Notes: a model not told the origin generated them from the letters alone. 64,000 bases of DNA from Jackrogersella multiformis (GCA_902806575.1 CADCXD010000001.1:2170001-2234000), one strand, 5' to 3'. Counted from the stretch's first letter, positions 20,695 through 34,397 are shown. Made by a program: numbers and translations.

Positions 20695-22642
20695 CTAGTA
20701 TAGGGTGCGGTATCGCGAGTCGGCAGTCTCCTTCTCCTTGCCCTTCCACGTGGCCTCTCGCTCAGCTTCCTCCTTAGCCTTAGCCTCGTCCTTCCACTTC
20801 TCCACCAGGGCTCTCGCCTTTCGCTGCTTGCGTCCTTCGTAGAAGCGCTTCATATCCTCGTGCGGGATACCAGGGAACTTGGCCCCCACCTCGTTAGCAG
20901 CCATGCGAACCTCTTGGACCTTGTCGCGGACCACGTAAAGGCTCTCTCTGTCACCGTAGGCGCATATATCGACGGTTTCGTCATCCATCGCGATGATACA
21001 CTCGGTGATGGAGGCCGCTTGCTCATCATCCTCGACGAACCTGAGCACCTTCTTGAGAATGCGCGGCTCGAGTTCCCCGAGACTCTCGGTTACCTCATCG
21101 ACGGCCTTCTGCCACAGCTCTTTATCCTCATCGTTCTGCGGCTGCTGTTGCTGCTCAATCTCCGGGGGTGTCTGGGGCGGAATGTCTGGAGGTAGGATGC
21201 CCCCTTGATTCATCAGAGAAAGTCGCCACTCGGGAACGACGGACAGCTGCTGAGCTCTCATACGTCGTATGGAATGGGCGCGCTGACGACGCTGGACTAC
21301 AACAGGTGATTCATTGAGTCCTGAGGGGCCATGGCGACGATCGGCGTGAGTGATACCATGATGTGGAGTCACAGGTATACGAGAACTCGAACGCACAGGG
21401 AAACCAGAACAGCTAGCAACAGTAGGGAAATTGCCCGCGGGAGCAAGAGGGCTGGCTGGGCTCATCGGAAAACATGGGCTAACCTGGCGAACAGGACCGG
21501 CAGGCGCCGAAAGCTGAGCCGCGCTTCGTGCTCGCGGCATACGCTTTGACACATGTTAGTCAGTGTACTACAATAAGACCGCAGTTTCTCACCATCATCT
21601 TCGAGGTAGGACATATAAGGAGAAGAACACACTAGAAGAAAAAGGAGACAAAAAAAACACTAACCTTCTGAAAGCTCAGTTCTCGAATCTGATCCGTATA
21701 CTGCATGGATGGCTGATGCGTACTGGTTTTGGTCCCGCCGCGCTTGTCTTTGTCTTTGGAAACACCACCGTTGGCATCTTCGCCATCGACAATCGGAACC
21801 ATGTACATATAGGGAGTAGCATTGGCCGCTTTGGCCATCTCCATCAGCTCCACCTTAGCCTGCTCGAGCTCCGCCTTGTGTCGGGAGTTGATCTCCTCCT
21901 CGCGCTTCTTGTATATCTCGAACAGCTCTTGGGAGCGGGGCTCCCACTTCTCCTTCGCGTTCTGGATCTGCAGGTTGTTGCGCTCGATGTAGGCCGCCAC
22001 CGGGTCGTCGTGGGGGAACGTCGGCAAGGGCTTGTTCATGTCCGCCACTGTCGCCGAAGTGGGGAGGGAAGGGGGGGGAGAACGGAGGGGGCCGCTGGCC
22101 GATCGGACCTTGCGCAGTTTGGTAGCCGGCTTGATCGTGACGATTTGTGCTTGGCCGCGGATGATGGGGACGGCTGTAGCAGTGCAGAGCTCTGCGTTCT
22201 CAAGGGATTCGAGGTCGATACTTGAACCGAATACGACGGAATCATCGTCGTCAGATAACTCGTCATCGTTCTCGTGATCAGCGTCGGGTGCATCGTCACG
22301 GGAATACGAGGGACAGTTGGTATCAGTAGATACAGGCTCGGGGGCAGGCGCGACGTCGTTGGAAGACTTGTCATTATCGCGAGGATCCGAAGGCTCAGCG
22401 ACAGTAGATGGTGCAGAGTTGTCGGAAGCCGGATTGTCTCTAGCAGTAGCAAGGACATCGCCATCACGGGAACCAGTGCCACCATCATCATTCAGAGATG
22501 GCATAGGAGGCGCGTCTTCCTTCTCCTTGCTCTTGCTCCCCTGGAGTGACATGATTACGAGAGAGACGGCATCCTCATCGGACTGCACAGTTTCTGTCCT
22601 CTGCTTGGGACTGCCGCCGAGAGTAGACATACAGTTACCCAT
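20695..22642 (-). CDS. putatively N-myristoylated coiled-coil protein, function unknown
   Basis: Exons 22642-21665 and 21543-20695, joined over a 121-bp intron (GTTAGT...CAAAG with GACTAAC branch, phase 0), give 608 residues. The protein starts MGNCMSTLGG: glycine at 2 and serine at 6 fit N-myristoylation, and the cysteine at 4 fits S-acylation, so membrane anchoring is likely. The next 170 residues are acidic and disordered (ENDDELSDDDDSVV). A charged helical segment follows, AKEKWEPRSQELFEIYKKRE and on, probably a coiled coil. The second exon is Ser/Pro-rich and then helical with acidic and basic stretches (ELEPRILKKVLRFVEDDEQA; EKWKDEAKAKEEAEREATWK). I know no named family. The exon join is well supported by phase and branch site, but a two-gene reading cannot be fully excluded. 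Confidence 0.75.
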
Positions 22643-25560
22643 GTTGTATGTACAGGAAGGCACTTCGCAGGAATTACAAATAGTGGAAGAAGTGCTATCA
22701 GGTCAGGCGAAAGCCCCAAAACGAGCGTATGACTAGAGAGCGAAAAAAGAAAAGAAACCCTTGAAGAAACGAGTGTGTGCTGTACTTTTCAGAAGTCAAG
22801 TGTTGAGATCGCAAAAAGGCAGTGATGTGTGGGAAGAATGGAATTATGATGGTAGGGTGAGTAACAGAATGCACATAAAGCACCCAAGTTGCTAGAACCC
22901 CTCTTGGTTGCTCGGCTCTCGAAATTCTGTGCATTTCCGTGCGGCTGTGAAGCTATCACGACAAGACGCTTTTCGGTATGTGGTCAAACAACGGGTCAAG
23001 CCGCGCCTAGGTGGGCTACCATCGTGGCCCTCGCTTTCGTACTCTAGCCTATATAGGCTTTCCTACGGAGGTATTAATATACAGCAACTTTTCTCGTTGT
23101 AGCCGTCAAGATCACCAACATATGGGAGTCTGTCCTTGTTCGCGCTGTCACGAGATTCGACTCGACTCGACCGGACTCACTTCGCTTCGCCGAGTTTTCT
23201 GTTCCTCTTTCAACCTACGGAGACACATAGAACCTCGAGGCCGACTACCATTCAAAGGCCTTTATCTTACGAGTATAGAAATAGCCTCTCTTGGTTATTC
23301 TTAGTGGGAATATACAGATTCAGGGGCTACCTTGAGGGGTTACAATAAGGGGCTACATCGCCCGACTAGGTCCTCAATATCATCAGCCTTCAAAGGGTAT
23401 TAATTGAGATATGATTATACGGCAAGCGGAAGCAGTAGGTACATAAGATGGCCTTCGTTATACTTGTATGTGTAGAGGCATAATCGAATAGTCTAGCCGG
23501 CAGAATTGGGTATTCAGGGGTTGGCTAGCAACGATAAAAATACGATTCTCTCTTTCCACTCGTAGACCATGAAGGTTATCAAGTAAGATGCACAGTAGAA
23601 ATACATCAGGATATTCGCCTCAACACTTGATTCCCAAAACGATTATTACCGATAATCCGAAATATACAGAAATTCATAGTATATTAGAAGCTATCGCGAC
23701 GTCTTCGAGCTGGAGTAGTACATAAACTGGGGTTTCATACCTCGTTGACACTACTTAAGTTGATGCCAGTGATCATTTGATGGCTACATGTCTATAGCCT
23801 AGGTAGCCGGTTAGTTTACCCAACGACTTCGTAATCCCCTACCCGGGAACCTACCTAATCTATGTCTGAAGTCACCAGAATCACGTTAAGCAACAACATA
23901 CCAAGCTCCGCCCCCCCCCCCTCTGAAGAGCCTGTCGAGCTAGCTATTGTACTAATATTACCATAGTGAGCAAGAAGCTAGAGATAGCTTCGCTTTCTAT
24001 TGCCCTGAAACTTAGTGCTGAGCTCTACTGTCCAGCAGCCCCAGTAACATACGATACCAAGAAAATCTTACTTCCGACGACTGAGACCGGTGAAACGGAT
24101 CGCTCTTTACCAAGACTCACGCTGTGCTACTACGAAGCGTCATTTCATTCGGTAATCAGACTTCTGGAAGACTTCTGTAGAAACGCTAACCTGTCTCGAA
24201 CATGACTTTTATTTTGGAGTAATAGGATATACACTATTGAGTCGGTATGCGTATCTCAATGCGAGGCATGTTCTATGAGTGACTTTATGGAATTTGTGCT
24301 GCATTATAAATAATGACGGTGACATTAACAATATTATTAGCTACCTACCTAGGTACATACACGCCTAGGTAGGAAAATAGATCACGGGTAATACTTTAAG
24401 GGCAGACAGGCAGGATGATGTCGAACACCATATTTCCTTCTTGAAATGTTGCTAGCGGAATGGGGATGCTTTATATATCATCAACTCAACCTACAAGGCG
24501 ATAATCAAGCGGTTCAACCTGCGATTTATCATGAAATGTCTCCTGAGAACTACCAAGCTTTACACTAGTGATCTTATGTCGGTTAGGGGTAACTTCACAC
24601 GATGCCTCAAGGGACCACCCCCTTACCAACGACTGCCTTCGCCCCAGCTTCGAATCGGTATGTTATGCTGTCGTCCATCGCCACTGCAGTATAAACCTCA
24701 CAATACGTCTTGATGATCAACGCATTATCGAAGGTAAGATAAATAAATAAATATCAATAGTCGATCTATTCCTACATAGCGTACCATACCGTACCAACCA
24801 ACAAGGGAACATGATTACCAATCAAGGAAGTAGCTCTTCCAGATCCTTTCTACAACAGAGTCGTGGCGATCCCTCCGCATTCCATATGGCAATCTCGCAA
24901 TCTCGCAATCTCTTAGGACTGACTACCTTGCCTCGAGGATATAGGCAGCGACGGCCAAACGAGAGCTTTGGAGATCGACGCCGGTCGTCGCTCTCGGAAT
25001 AATAGCCGGAGGAGAGGGTTACACCCCGTTACACTAGATGCGCATCCATGCTAGATTGCCCCGAGGCCCTGGGAGCGCAGGTATCCAAAGGCCTAGAAGC
25101 TAGTAGCCTGCGGCTTACGGCTTACGGCATAAACCACGCCAAATTAGCATCATTTCAGCGTAGCACGAACCCGAGCTATCGTCGGTGGCACGCTGAAAAT
25201 CTCTGCCGGGTCCCCTGAATATCAGCAATAGGGGAGCATATTATTGAGCTTACCGTTTCGTGCTATTTCTCCACACCCACACGCGGGATCGAGCAAGTGA
25301 AGCCGAGCATTCCCGGAACCAACGCCAGCCGCGTTTTGGCACGGCCATCACATCATCGAGGCATCGAGGCATCGAGATGTGGACATGGATAGGTTACCTG
25401 CAAGGAATTATTGTCAGATTTGAATATCATGAATAAGCTGAGATCCGTGGCCGTATCTCACCCATGTGTATGATAGGTAGGTACCGATTCCGTCCCGCTC
25501 TGCTCTGGGCTGCTAGGCGAGGCAAGGCAAGGCTCTGCAGGTGGGGTGATGTGTAGGTTA

Positions 25561-25600
25561 GGTAATCCGTAGGTAATCCGTAGGTAATCCGTAAGTAATC
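25561..25600. repeat. tandem repeat, 11-bp unit GGTAATCCGTA
   Basis: Three direct copies of the unit are followed by a partial one. It is not in a gene. Confidence 0.8.
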
Positions 25601-25963
25601 TCGCTGAAGAATCTTGGGACTTGGAACGAGATGAAGAATACAACCATAACGACCTTACTGGAGCCCGTGTCGCAAATTGAGGGCTTAGAGAATGCGAAAG
25701 CAGATCTCCATCGGCCAATTTCCAAGTTTACCTCGTCAATGGAGTGCGGGCACCCCCTTTCTACCTCCTTCGTCGACCCCCCACATCTTATTATTTGCCT
25801 ATCTCAGATACCTACCCAGGACGCCTTATTATAAAGATGACATACGTTTTCGTCATACGTAAGCTCTTCTGCTGCTGCCGCCGTGCGATGGCTGTTGCGG
25901 TGTAACAAATCGTCAGTGATCTACTGCCAATCTCGCCAGCCACAAGACCAGCCAAGCGAAGAA

Positions 25964-25988
25964 TCCCCCGGCCCCCCGGCCCCCCGGA
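25964..25988. repeat. tandem repeat, CCCCCGG-type unit
   Basis: Three C-rich blocks separated by GG form a short GC-only repeat in the desert. Confidence 0.7.
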
Positions 25989-28810
25989 GCAGGTCTATGT
26001 GTCACCTCGCGCTTACTCGGCTTGGTAACCCCGGCCATTTCCTGTCTAGGGAATAAAGAATAAGGGGGGTGAAAAGGCTCTGGAGTTACACACGCGTCTA
26101 CATGGTTACACTATCCGTTATGTTACTACCTACCTAGGTAACCGGTAGGTAGGTAGTTACCTACCTACCTAGGTATGTAGTGTAAGTAGGCTCTGTATCA
26201 CGTAAGCCCTATGCTAGGTACCTACCTAGAGGTACCTAAGTATGTAATTAGTAGCATCCATATTATAAAACAGTAGCGTAGAATTGCGACGCAGCATCCA
26301 TGAATTCCTGTTAGATAAATGTTACGGATGTTAGGTACCTAAGTACGTACGCACATAGTGAGCTGACAACAGTCGCGGCGGATCCTACTACCAGATGTAA
26401 TGAATTAAACAGGTTGCTGCATGGCTGCATGGTTGGCAATATATACCTTAGGTACCTAAGTAGGTAGGTAAGTTGCACATACACTACACAGATCGGCAGT
26501 TCGCTTGTTAGCAGTCCTGGTGGAACATCCCTGTCTCGCTTAGGCGACTCGTTTTGTCGAATGGCGTGCTAGAAATATTTTTTATTGGTCATTCGATCCC
26601 AGATGATACTTCCCGTACGTTGTTGGGATGAACAAACGTACAGCATCTGCGTCGCAAGAAGCGCGGCGCAGTAGTTTGTGACACTTGTCAAATACCTACC
26701 TAGGTACCTACATAGTTAAGTCATGTATTACACATCCATGGATACCTTAGGTACCTAGGTAGGTAAGGACGCAATAAGATAGCCTACCCGTCATGTACAT
26801 GCGCGGCGTGGTTTCTTTGTACAACAACCATTTAACAGGGCTAGCACCCGGCGCACTTAAGCACTTAAGTACACTACCTAGGTAGGTAGGTAACGCCCCT
26901 CGTCAGGGCCACGAGTGACTTGTCATATTTTGCTCCAGGCGTGAACACAGTGCAAATTTGTGGCCATGTGAAAAACGAGACCGCCCATAAATTGAATCGA
27001 CCAGTCATTTTTACCTGGCCGTCCAAGTGGTAAGTCATGTTTTACAAGTACCGCTTTCTGACTCAGCCGTTCCCACACGGGACCAAGCCGTGGCAGTCGT
27101 GAACTTCAAGTTGATGCAAGTGGCACGAAGTACTGCGTAGGGCTGAGCAGACAACGGAAGTAGTGTAACGGAGGGCTGTCGATGCACGTCAGGCACATCA
27201 TCCGTCCGTACGTACTGCATGAGGTAAAAGGGAGGGTACTCGGGAAAATCACCTCTGCTTACGGTGCCCTAGCTGCCTAAGTGTGCGAATAGATGTCGGC
27301 GGGTTGGAGTGACATCACAAGCAAAATGGAGCTCCGTACCTAGTCCTGGCCCATGACTACTATGTATGTAACATAAGGCCCTGCTCCTGCTACGGTAACA
27401 TCGCGCGGCTTGGTGGAGGAGAAGCTGTTTGCGAATGGCAAGACGATCCGAGCTAATCGTCGGCACGCCACGACATAATGAACTACTTACCGCCACGGGA
27501 CCGCGGGCAGATACCATCCCCAAATACGGGTTGACTGACTCAACCTTGTTAATCTTTGATTGACGGGCTAACCCTGACTTGGCAGCTTGGGCAGTGGATG
27601 TTGGAAGGGATGTCACGATGTTTGTCTGCTACATCAGAACAGTGAGAACGTAATTGATGGTTTGCTTAATCATGTTTGTTGACTTCGAATTAGCATGTAC
27701 TATCTACAAGTACAACTGTCCAAGTTGAAGTTAGTAGCCTGCCTGACTGATAGGTACTTTAGTGTAGTCAAGGTATGGGCCATTGAGAAACTGGGGGGGT
27801 TGAGACCATATGGTGGGTAAGATTGATCTCGGCACTTACCGGGGCCGCCGCGAAGCAAATAATAACTACCTACCTAGGGTAAGTTAAGGATCCCCGCCTT
27901 TCTGGGGCCAGTAGTTACATAATAGTTGTAGAAGGGAAATGAAGGGGCACGTAAGGAGGGAATTGGGAAGAAGATAATGTTTAGGTAGCTTGAGGGAATT
28001 TGGATATGCTAAGCGCGTCAGATATAGTAAGCTTCCCGGTGAGAACATACATATTCAATGCCAAGATCGGAAATGCAGGACAGCAGCAGTCAAGTCCACG
28101 CGTTGCGGAAGGGTACACATTTCCCATATGTATTTTGCCACCTAGGATTTTTTTCCGCCGCGGAAACCCGGAGCTCGAGGCGACACGGTCTAGAGAGGCC
28201 AGACCTTGCGACTCGGATATGAGAGGCGCGAAGCATAATGGTATATAAAAATGCGATTGGGTGAGCCGCTTGGCCTAGCTTCCCTTTCGGAGCTCTCTCA
28301 GCCACCCCTTCGGCGAGGGTGGAAGAGCAGACGGATATACGGCCCCCAACCTAACCATTATCGACCAACAGCTGGTTGACAACGTGCGCCAAGATGGCAT
28401 CGCTAACCCATCAAGTAATGGCGGGTCTGTCACTAGGTATGCATTGGTAGGTTCCGGATCCGCGATGGCGGGTCCTGCTCAGAAATTTCATCTCTCTTGA
28501 CATCTCCATCTCGAGGCTGCGACTATGAGTTGCAGGAGACATGGACTTCCAATACGCAATCGAGAAAAGCTACGAATTGGACTCACAAATCAACGCGAGA
28601 TGCAGCAATTCAGACTTCTCCCCCCTCCCCTTTGACGACCCTGACGACGATCTGTATATGGACCCACAAAAGCTTAATTGGACCGCGTACCAATTGGCAC
28701 GGCAGCACGGGTAGAGGTTTTTGTATATCGTAGATGTACCTGGTTTGGAAGTAAGAGAGGTATGAGATAGGATGTAGGAGGTAGGAGGTAGGCAGAGAAA
28801 GAATTGAGAA

Positions 28811-28831
28811 GACGAGCGACGAGCGACGAGC
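28811..28831. repeat. tandem repeat, 7-bp unit GACGAGC
   Basis: Three exact copies are seen, outside any supported gene. Confidence 0.8.
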
Positions 28832-30512
28832 GGGTGGTATCTCACCTGCATCTAACCTAGGTAGGTACCTAGGTATATGGTATGTACCCAGACTGCTAGG
28901 ATAGCACTCGTATGCAAAGCAATAATGAGAGGTTATTGCTTATCATACAGGCTTTTTCTCCTCGGCCGTACTCTTTCTTTGCTGATAACTGGCGTGTCTT
29001 TAAATCTGACAGAAACGAATAAACCGAATAAAACGAGAGATTCCGTTGGACCTTCAACGACACGGCTAAACTCGCAAGGAGCTGACCGATGTCGTTGTCT
29101 CAACTGATACGTAAGGATGTTTAGCTTGTTGGAGAAACTAAACTCGACCGGTGAGCAGACTCTTGCCTACATTCGTACACTTGCATTGCGCGCTTCGTTA
29201 TGACGGGAAACTTATAACCTGCCTGAGCCTAGGTATGCACCATGTACGTTAGGGTGTATACTATGCCATAGCAAGTAGGTAGGCAGGTATAAGAGAATAG
29301 ATTACATCCATATCTACCCAGGCAGCCAGGTACTTATTTTGGTACTTAGGAAGACATGCGAGAGTTAATATTAATAATACTAGGTAAAGGTCGGAAGAAA
29401 AACGCCACGGCTTTCTTGACAGGCATTATTAATAATAATGATGGCTGGGCTGCTGGGATACTTTTAAAGATAGAGAAAAGATGAAAAAATTTAGGAAGAG
29501 GCCTTTTTCGGAACCGAGATAAGTTTAAATCATGAAAGTTGGCGATCACTGGGCAGTTGCCTTACGATTAAGTACTTAGCCTACCTACCTACTTAGGGGT
29601 ATGCTACCTATGGATGTAAACAGTTAGGAAATCACGATGCCACAACATAAATTGTTGTTTTCTAACCTTACCTACCTAGGTACATAGGTACCTTATATAC
29701 TTCGATTAGTTACCTAAAGTAAGTAGGTTTAAGTACCTACATATAGGTAAACATTTTTTTCTAGGTATGTACTTACTTAGGTACCTAAAGTATATAAGTA
29801 CATACCTTTGGAAGAATTCTGTATTTAAATCGTACTTTTTTTAACACTTACCAGGGTTAGTATCGATGTAACTGTCTAGGTACACGGTACGTAGCAAGGT
29901 ACCTACATCTTAAGGTACGGTACCTAGGTACTTAAAAATATGAGCACCGTTAGGATAAGCTATTGGAGTCCAAAAAGTTCTATTAGCTCTGGCCTTCTAG
30001 CGTACCTACCTGGTAGGTAAGGTCTAGGCAGTCTAGGCAGATACTTCAAGTGTGGGGATCCCATCTATTAAGTTCCACTGTTAACTTAGTACTGATACCA
30101 AGGATCTACCTCAAATCGTGTGCGGGTTACTAGGACCCTAGCTCGCCCAGACTCCAGAACGGCCCCCCTGCTCAGCTGCCCTGTATCACTGCACCGCCTG
30201 AACCCCGGCTGAAAGCTGCTGCGGCCTTATGAAGTATGTCTACGACACTCCTATCGTGGGTGTCATGCTTTTAGTGCAACCTAGCTCCCGTTGTGGGGCT
30301 CTGAGGCTTTGGAAGTCCAATTTGAACGACCTCCCAACCCGGTCGGGACGAGTAATGGCCATAGGTAATAACCTGCTAGCGATCATATAATAAAAGGAAA
30401 AAGAAAAACCCATGCCATGCATCTTAGCAATGCCAAGGTCTTCTTCACCGTTGTACCCTAATGTAGGGATAATCATTGGCCCGTTTCTTGTCCCTTCGAT
30501 GCTAGGTTTGCA

Positions 30513-30555
30513 ACCACCTACCTACCTACCTACCTACCTAACCTAGGTAGGTAGA
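30513..30555. repeat. (CCTA)n tract merging into CCTAGGTAGGTA palindrome
   Basis: A run of about seven CCTA units is followed by ACCTAGGTAGGTAG, so a simple tandem repeat passes directly into the inverted form of the same word. This is the clearest place linking the palindromes to a slippage-prone tetranucleotide. Confidence 0.75.
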
Positions 30556-31559
30556 ATAAGTTCTTTTGTTTTTCCGCGGCTCTAATTAAACCCCATCTTC
30601 TATTGGCTATCATCAGTTAGTGGGGTTATGGGTGGAAAAAAAAAATTGATGAGAAAAGGCTGTCCTTGCTTCGATGGTTAGGCATGCACTGATCCATTGT
30701 CCTGCAAAGACAAGGGATCTATTCCACTTGTCGAGAAGAAAATAGAAAAAAAGCTATGTTGTATCTTTCGACCAAGAAGCTACAGGAAGGCAATTCCTAG
30801 CGCGTGCGCGAGCCGCCGGTCAGTAGAGAGATGGAAAGGCCTTTTAGCCTTATGCTCTAAGCTGGATTCTGCTCCTCGTTCCACCTCAGAGACTCCTCCT
30901 AGTCGTCTCACGGGACTTGTAAACACACATTCCACCCAAGCGTTCCTCAACCGCGTCAAGACAAGAGAAGGCGAGTTGCAACAAGTTAAATCTCACCAGG
31001 AGGACTCGGGCAACAAGCGAAAGCAGTTGCCGAGTTGGGGAAAATAAAAGCAAATACCCTTATAAATCCGTCTTTCCCAACGCCACCCATGATTTTTTTT
31101 TGCGTAGTCTTCGTCAAATATCAAGGCAGATGAATGAAAGTCGCATGTCCTTCGTTTCTCAAACCGTCTCGAAAACACCGTAAAGCATCGCACCAGGGTA
31201 TCCTTTCCATTATCCCACCAGATAAAGCCCATGTTTTGTAGTATATCCGGCTACACCGCCAGGTCGTGGTTCATTCTTCGTATATTTCTCGCACTCGCTC
31301 AGATTTCCCATGCAAACACACTCTCGCCCAGGTCTCCCTTCTCTGCCATATCCCATACGCCGCCGGTCCCCGCCTCCAGCCTAGAGATACGGAGACAACC
31401 AAAACCCAGAGAAAAGAACAAATATGCTTTTCATCTCCGATAGCAATGTTGGATGCAGTTACAATTGAGGGACGTAGCTAGAAACTACAGGGCGAATATG
31501 CCATGTAGGTATGCCGATATGTGGCTGGGGAACATATACTATTTCAAATGCCACTTTCC

Positions 31560-34187
31560 TCACCCGGACTGGGGGAGCATAGTTGGCATCGTTGGATAAT
31601 ATCCCGCAGAGGTCGGCTTTCCTTCGAACCGGCTACAATTTCGATGGTAGTAGGCATTACCAGGGGTATAAAACAGACTGGGAAGCGGACCTTCGTACTC
31701 GTGCTTCACTTTCGAAGTCGTCGGGTCGACCACGGCTGTTGCCGAAGGCGCTAGGCTCTCTGGCTCGCTTCGGTGAGAAAACATCTCAACGCCTTGTCTT
31801 GATTCGACGCCCTCGTAGATCGCCGCGGGGTAGTACTGGTAGTCCTTCGTATTATCGATCGCCTTAGCTTCTTCCGCTGGTATGATCGGTTCTATCGGTA
31901 GTTCATGATGGCGCGTCGTCCCATAATGTCCCGATCGCGGATCGTATCCTCCACTGCTGCCGTACGTGTTCGAGAGCAACGAAGACCCACCGGCTCCGTA
32001 GTCCGACCCCAGAACTTGCGACCCCGAGTAGCCGCCCATCCCGCTTGATCCACCGGGTCCGCTACTAGTGCTTCCACGTCGCTCTGTCTGGTAATGCCCA
32101 GGGGAGCGGCCTCGCACAATCATCTTCGCGGATTTGCGCTGCGCGATCTTCATAAATTGATCGGGGGCCAGGTTTCCCACGTCGGCATACAGCTCAACAA
32201 CCAGGTGATAGTACTGCTGAGCCGCGCGTCGTTTGCCGTTATTTGCCGTCGCCTGCTTGAACTGAATCCTTTCAAACGTATGCTCACTCGGGTATGATCC
32301 TTGGGCGCTCTGCCCGTAGCTGCCTTCGTACAACGGTCTTGATCCACCGGGCATATTATGGTGGTCTTGGTACAACAGCGGATGTGGCGTCTGTTGCGGC
32401 TGTTTTGGTGTAAGCCGCACTTTCTCTGGTTTCTGCACCGGTCCCTTGTCTCTCTTGGGAGTATGCTGTACCAAATCAATGGTGTGAGAGTCGCTGTCGG
32501 ACACCACTGCCGAAATGCTCATCGCAAATCCGAATACTTGGTATGATGTTGACGATCCATTTGGAGCGTACTGCATAGTTGTGTTAGGATAGTACGGCGA
32601 TAGGCTGTACGAGCAGATGCAAGAGAAATAATTCCTCCTGTAGCACGTCCAGTCGCCTTCCGACATGAAAAAGCCTTTGTCGATGGTCCCATGGATATCG
32701 ATCTTAATGGGCGTCCCCGAATCACTATACACCAGCTGACCGTTGGTAGTCATTGCCATGAGCGGAGGGATGTGCGATCCCGCAGATTTCCCATACTGGC
32801 TGGCGTCCATCCTGACCGGACTTGTGAAACTAATGCTGGGACTAGGAGTTGGCGACAGAGGATGTCGTCGCAAAGGCGCTGCGAAAGAAGGTGATCTCGT
32901 ATGCTCCGTTGCTCTTGCGAAAGACGGCCTCGCTCCGGAGTAGAGATCTCTTACGTTGTATGCTGGATTTGGTAGAGCAGCGGAGCGGTTGGCATGTGCC
33001 ATGCCCGTAGATGAGGTACTAGTACTATAGCAGTAAGTAGGGCAAAAGCTAGAGAAGTTGGAGGCGTATGTGTTATTACACACTAGAAGGGGGTTTGAAT
33101 AGGTGTGCGACTTACTTAGAGCTCAGGCGCGGTGGCCTGACGTCGATCCCAGAGAAGATCTGTGAGGCTGGAGAGTAGAATGACCCGGTATCAGGGGAAT
33201 ACCCCGTAGTAGTAGTATTGAGTAAAGGCGCAGAAAAGCCGCCGAGTACAGAAGGCGGCTGAGGAGGGGTTTCTATCGTTAGGGAAGAGATATTGGAATC
33301 TTGGTTGTATCTTGAGAAAACATCAGCAGGGGTTTTGGCAAATAGAACCTCGAGTGCGAGGCTCCAGACAAGCTAGCGAAAAATGCTTGTATCGCGAGAC
33401 AATGCCCAAAGTCCAAAGTGCGACCAAAATGTGGTACTGACAGCGTTCGCGTGCCACAGGGGGGGAAGCGGATAGAGGATCGGAAACTACATGTAAACCA
33501 CGCCACATAGCGGCGAACACGGAAGAGTCACAGCCCTTTTGTGTAGCTACAACAGCCACCCATGCACCTCGTCTCCGCGCCTATGACGAGCGAGAGAGAT
33601 TTACAGGCGGTGGTAGTAGGTGCAGATTTTAAGGCAGGTAGGTTATCAGTGAAGAGGGAGGGGGGACGCTAAAAGGGCGATCGAAGCAGCCTAACCAGCA
33701 CACCTCCCTCCATAAGCGCCCAAGTATCGTCGTTCCGTTGAAGAAATGCGCATGAAGGGTGGGAAGGCAGGTAGTGATGGGAGAGAGCAACATAATAAAA
33801 TAAATTCAAAATAGCATTAGGGAGGCAAGACGATGTAAAACATAGTTCTCCAGGAAATGTCTTTTCCTACGTCTTTCTGATAATAAAGGATCAGAGACAA
33901 GCTGCTCACCTCATATCACCAGTGGCCGGGATGTCTAAGTATTCCAGCCCGTGGCAGGAAGGCGGCGTAGGCTCAAAGTCCTGCTAGAAGGACGAGAATT
34001 GTCAGTGAGGTAAACAAACTGTGGTGTCTAGATATTTAGCATAGCGGTGATGGGTCTAATTAATAGAAGAAGAGGCCCATTGGGTGTGAATTGCACTCAT
34101 TACCGGACTTTGGGCATTGCCGGTAGGAATTGAGGGCTCGAGGATTTGCGAGCACGCCCTGTAAAGAATTGGCGAGGATGTTAGCAT
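31560..34187 (-). CDS. vib-1: NDT80/PhoG-like transcription factor, VIB-1/XprG type
   Basis: The minimal model has exons 34187-34104, 33980-33910, 33310-33116 and 33048-31560, with every phase matching, and 612 residues. Joined segments read IPTGNAQSPDFEPTPPSCHG, LEYLDIPATGDMRYNQDSNI and GIDVRPPRLSSNFCPTYCY. The NDT80 DNA-binding domain lies at about residues 225-435: IKIDIHGTIDKGFFMSEGDW, TCYRRNYFSCICSYSL, QVFGFAMSISAVVSDSDSHT, ERIQFKQATANNGKRRAAQQ and KSAKMIVRGRSPGHYQTERR. This matches Neurospora VIB-1 and Aspergillus XprG, regulators of nitrogen and carbon starvation responses, secreted proteases and incompatibility cell death. Two points are open. The intron at 33909-33311 is 599 bp, unusually long here. 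The ATG at 34187 overlaps a perfect intron end (TGCTAAC...TTTACAG at 34159-34161), so translation may instead begin in an unseen upstream exon. Confidence 0.88.
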
Positions 34188-34360
34188 ACGAGATTGATCT
34201 GTACTAGATTTGCTAACATGAAAATACTGTTAGAAGTTGGGAAGGCTTGCAAGTATGGTTGTACTTTTATGCTTGAGGGTTAAGTACATAGACGGGCGGG
34301 TTGATTAGGGCAGATGGGTGGCTATGTGTGATGCAAGAAGTAGAGGTAGTATGTAGTGGG

Positions 34361-34397
34361 TGTGTGTGTGTGTGAATGAGTAAGTGAGTGAGTGAGT
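34361..34397. repeat. (TG)n followed by (TGAG)n microsatellite
   Basis: A TG run of seven units is followed after a short break by about three TGAG units, just upstream of the VIB-1-like gene, probably in its promoter or leader. Confidence 0.8.

Larger units (their letters stand above)
22643..31559. other. gene desert of about 8.9 kb
   Basis: No open frame here shows a recognisable motif or a believable exon join on either strand. The region is rich in TACCTAGGTA-type words, with dense groups at about 24345-24375, 26130-26240, 26440-26470, 26690-26765, 26875-26890, 28857-28875, 29655-29790, 29895-29940 and 30513-30555. It also has several short tandem repeats (25353-25375, 25561-25600, 25964-25988, 28811-28831). 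The left end is the promoter of the MGNC-type gene and the right end the 3' flank of the VIB-1-like gene. Confidence 0.6.
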
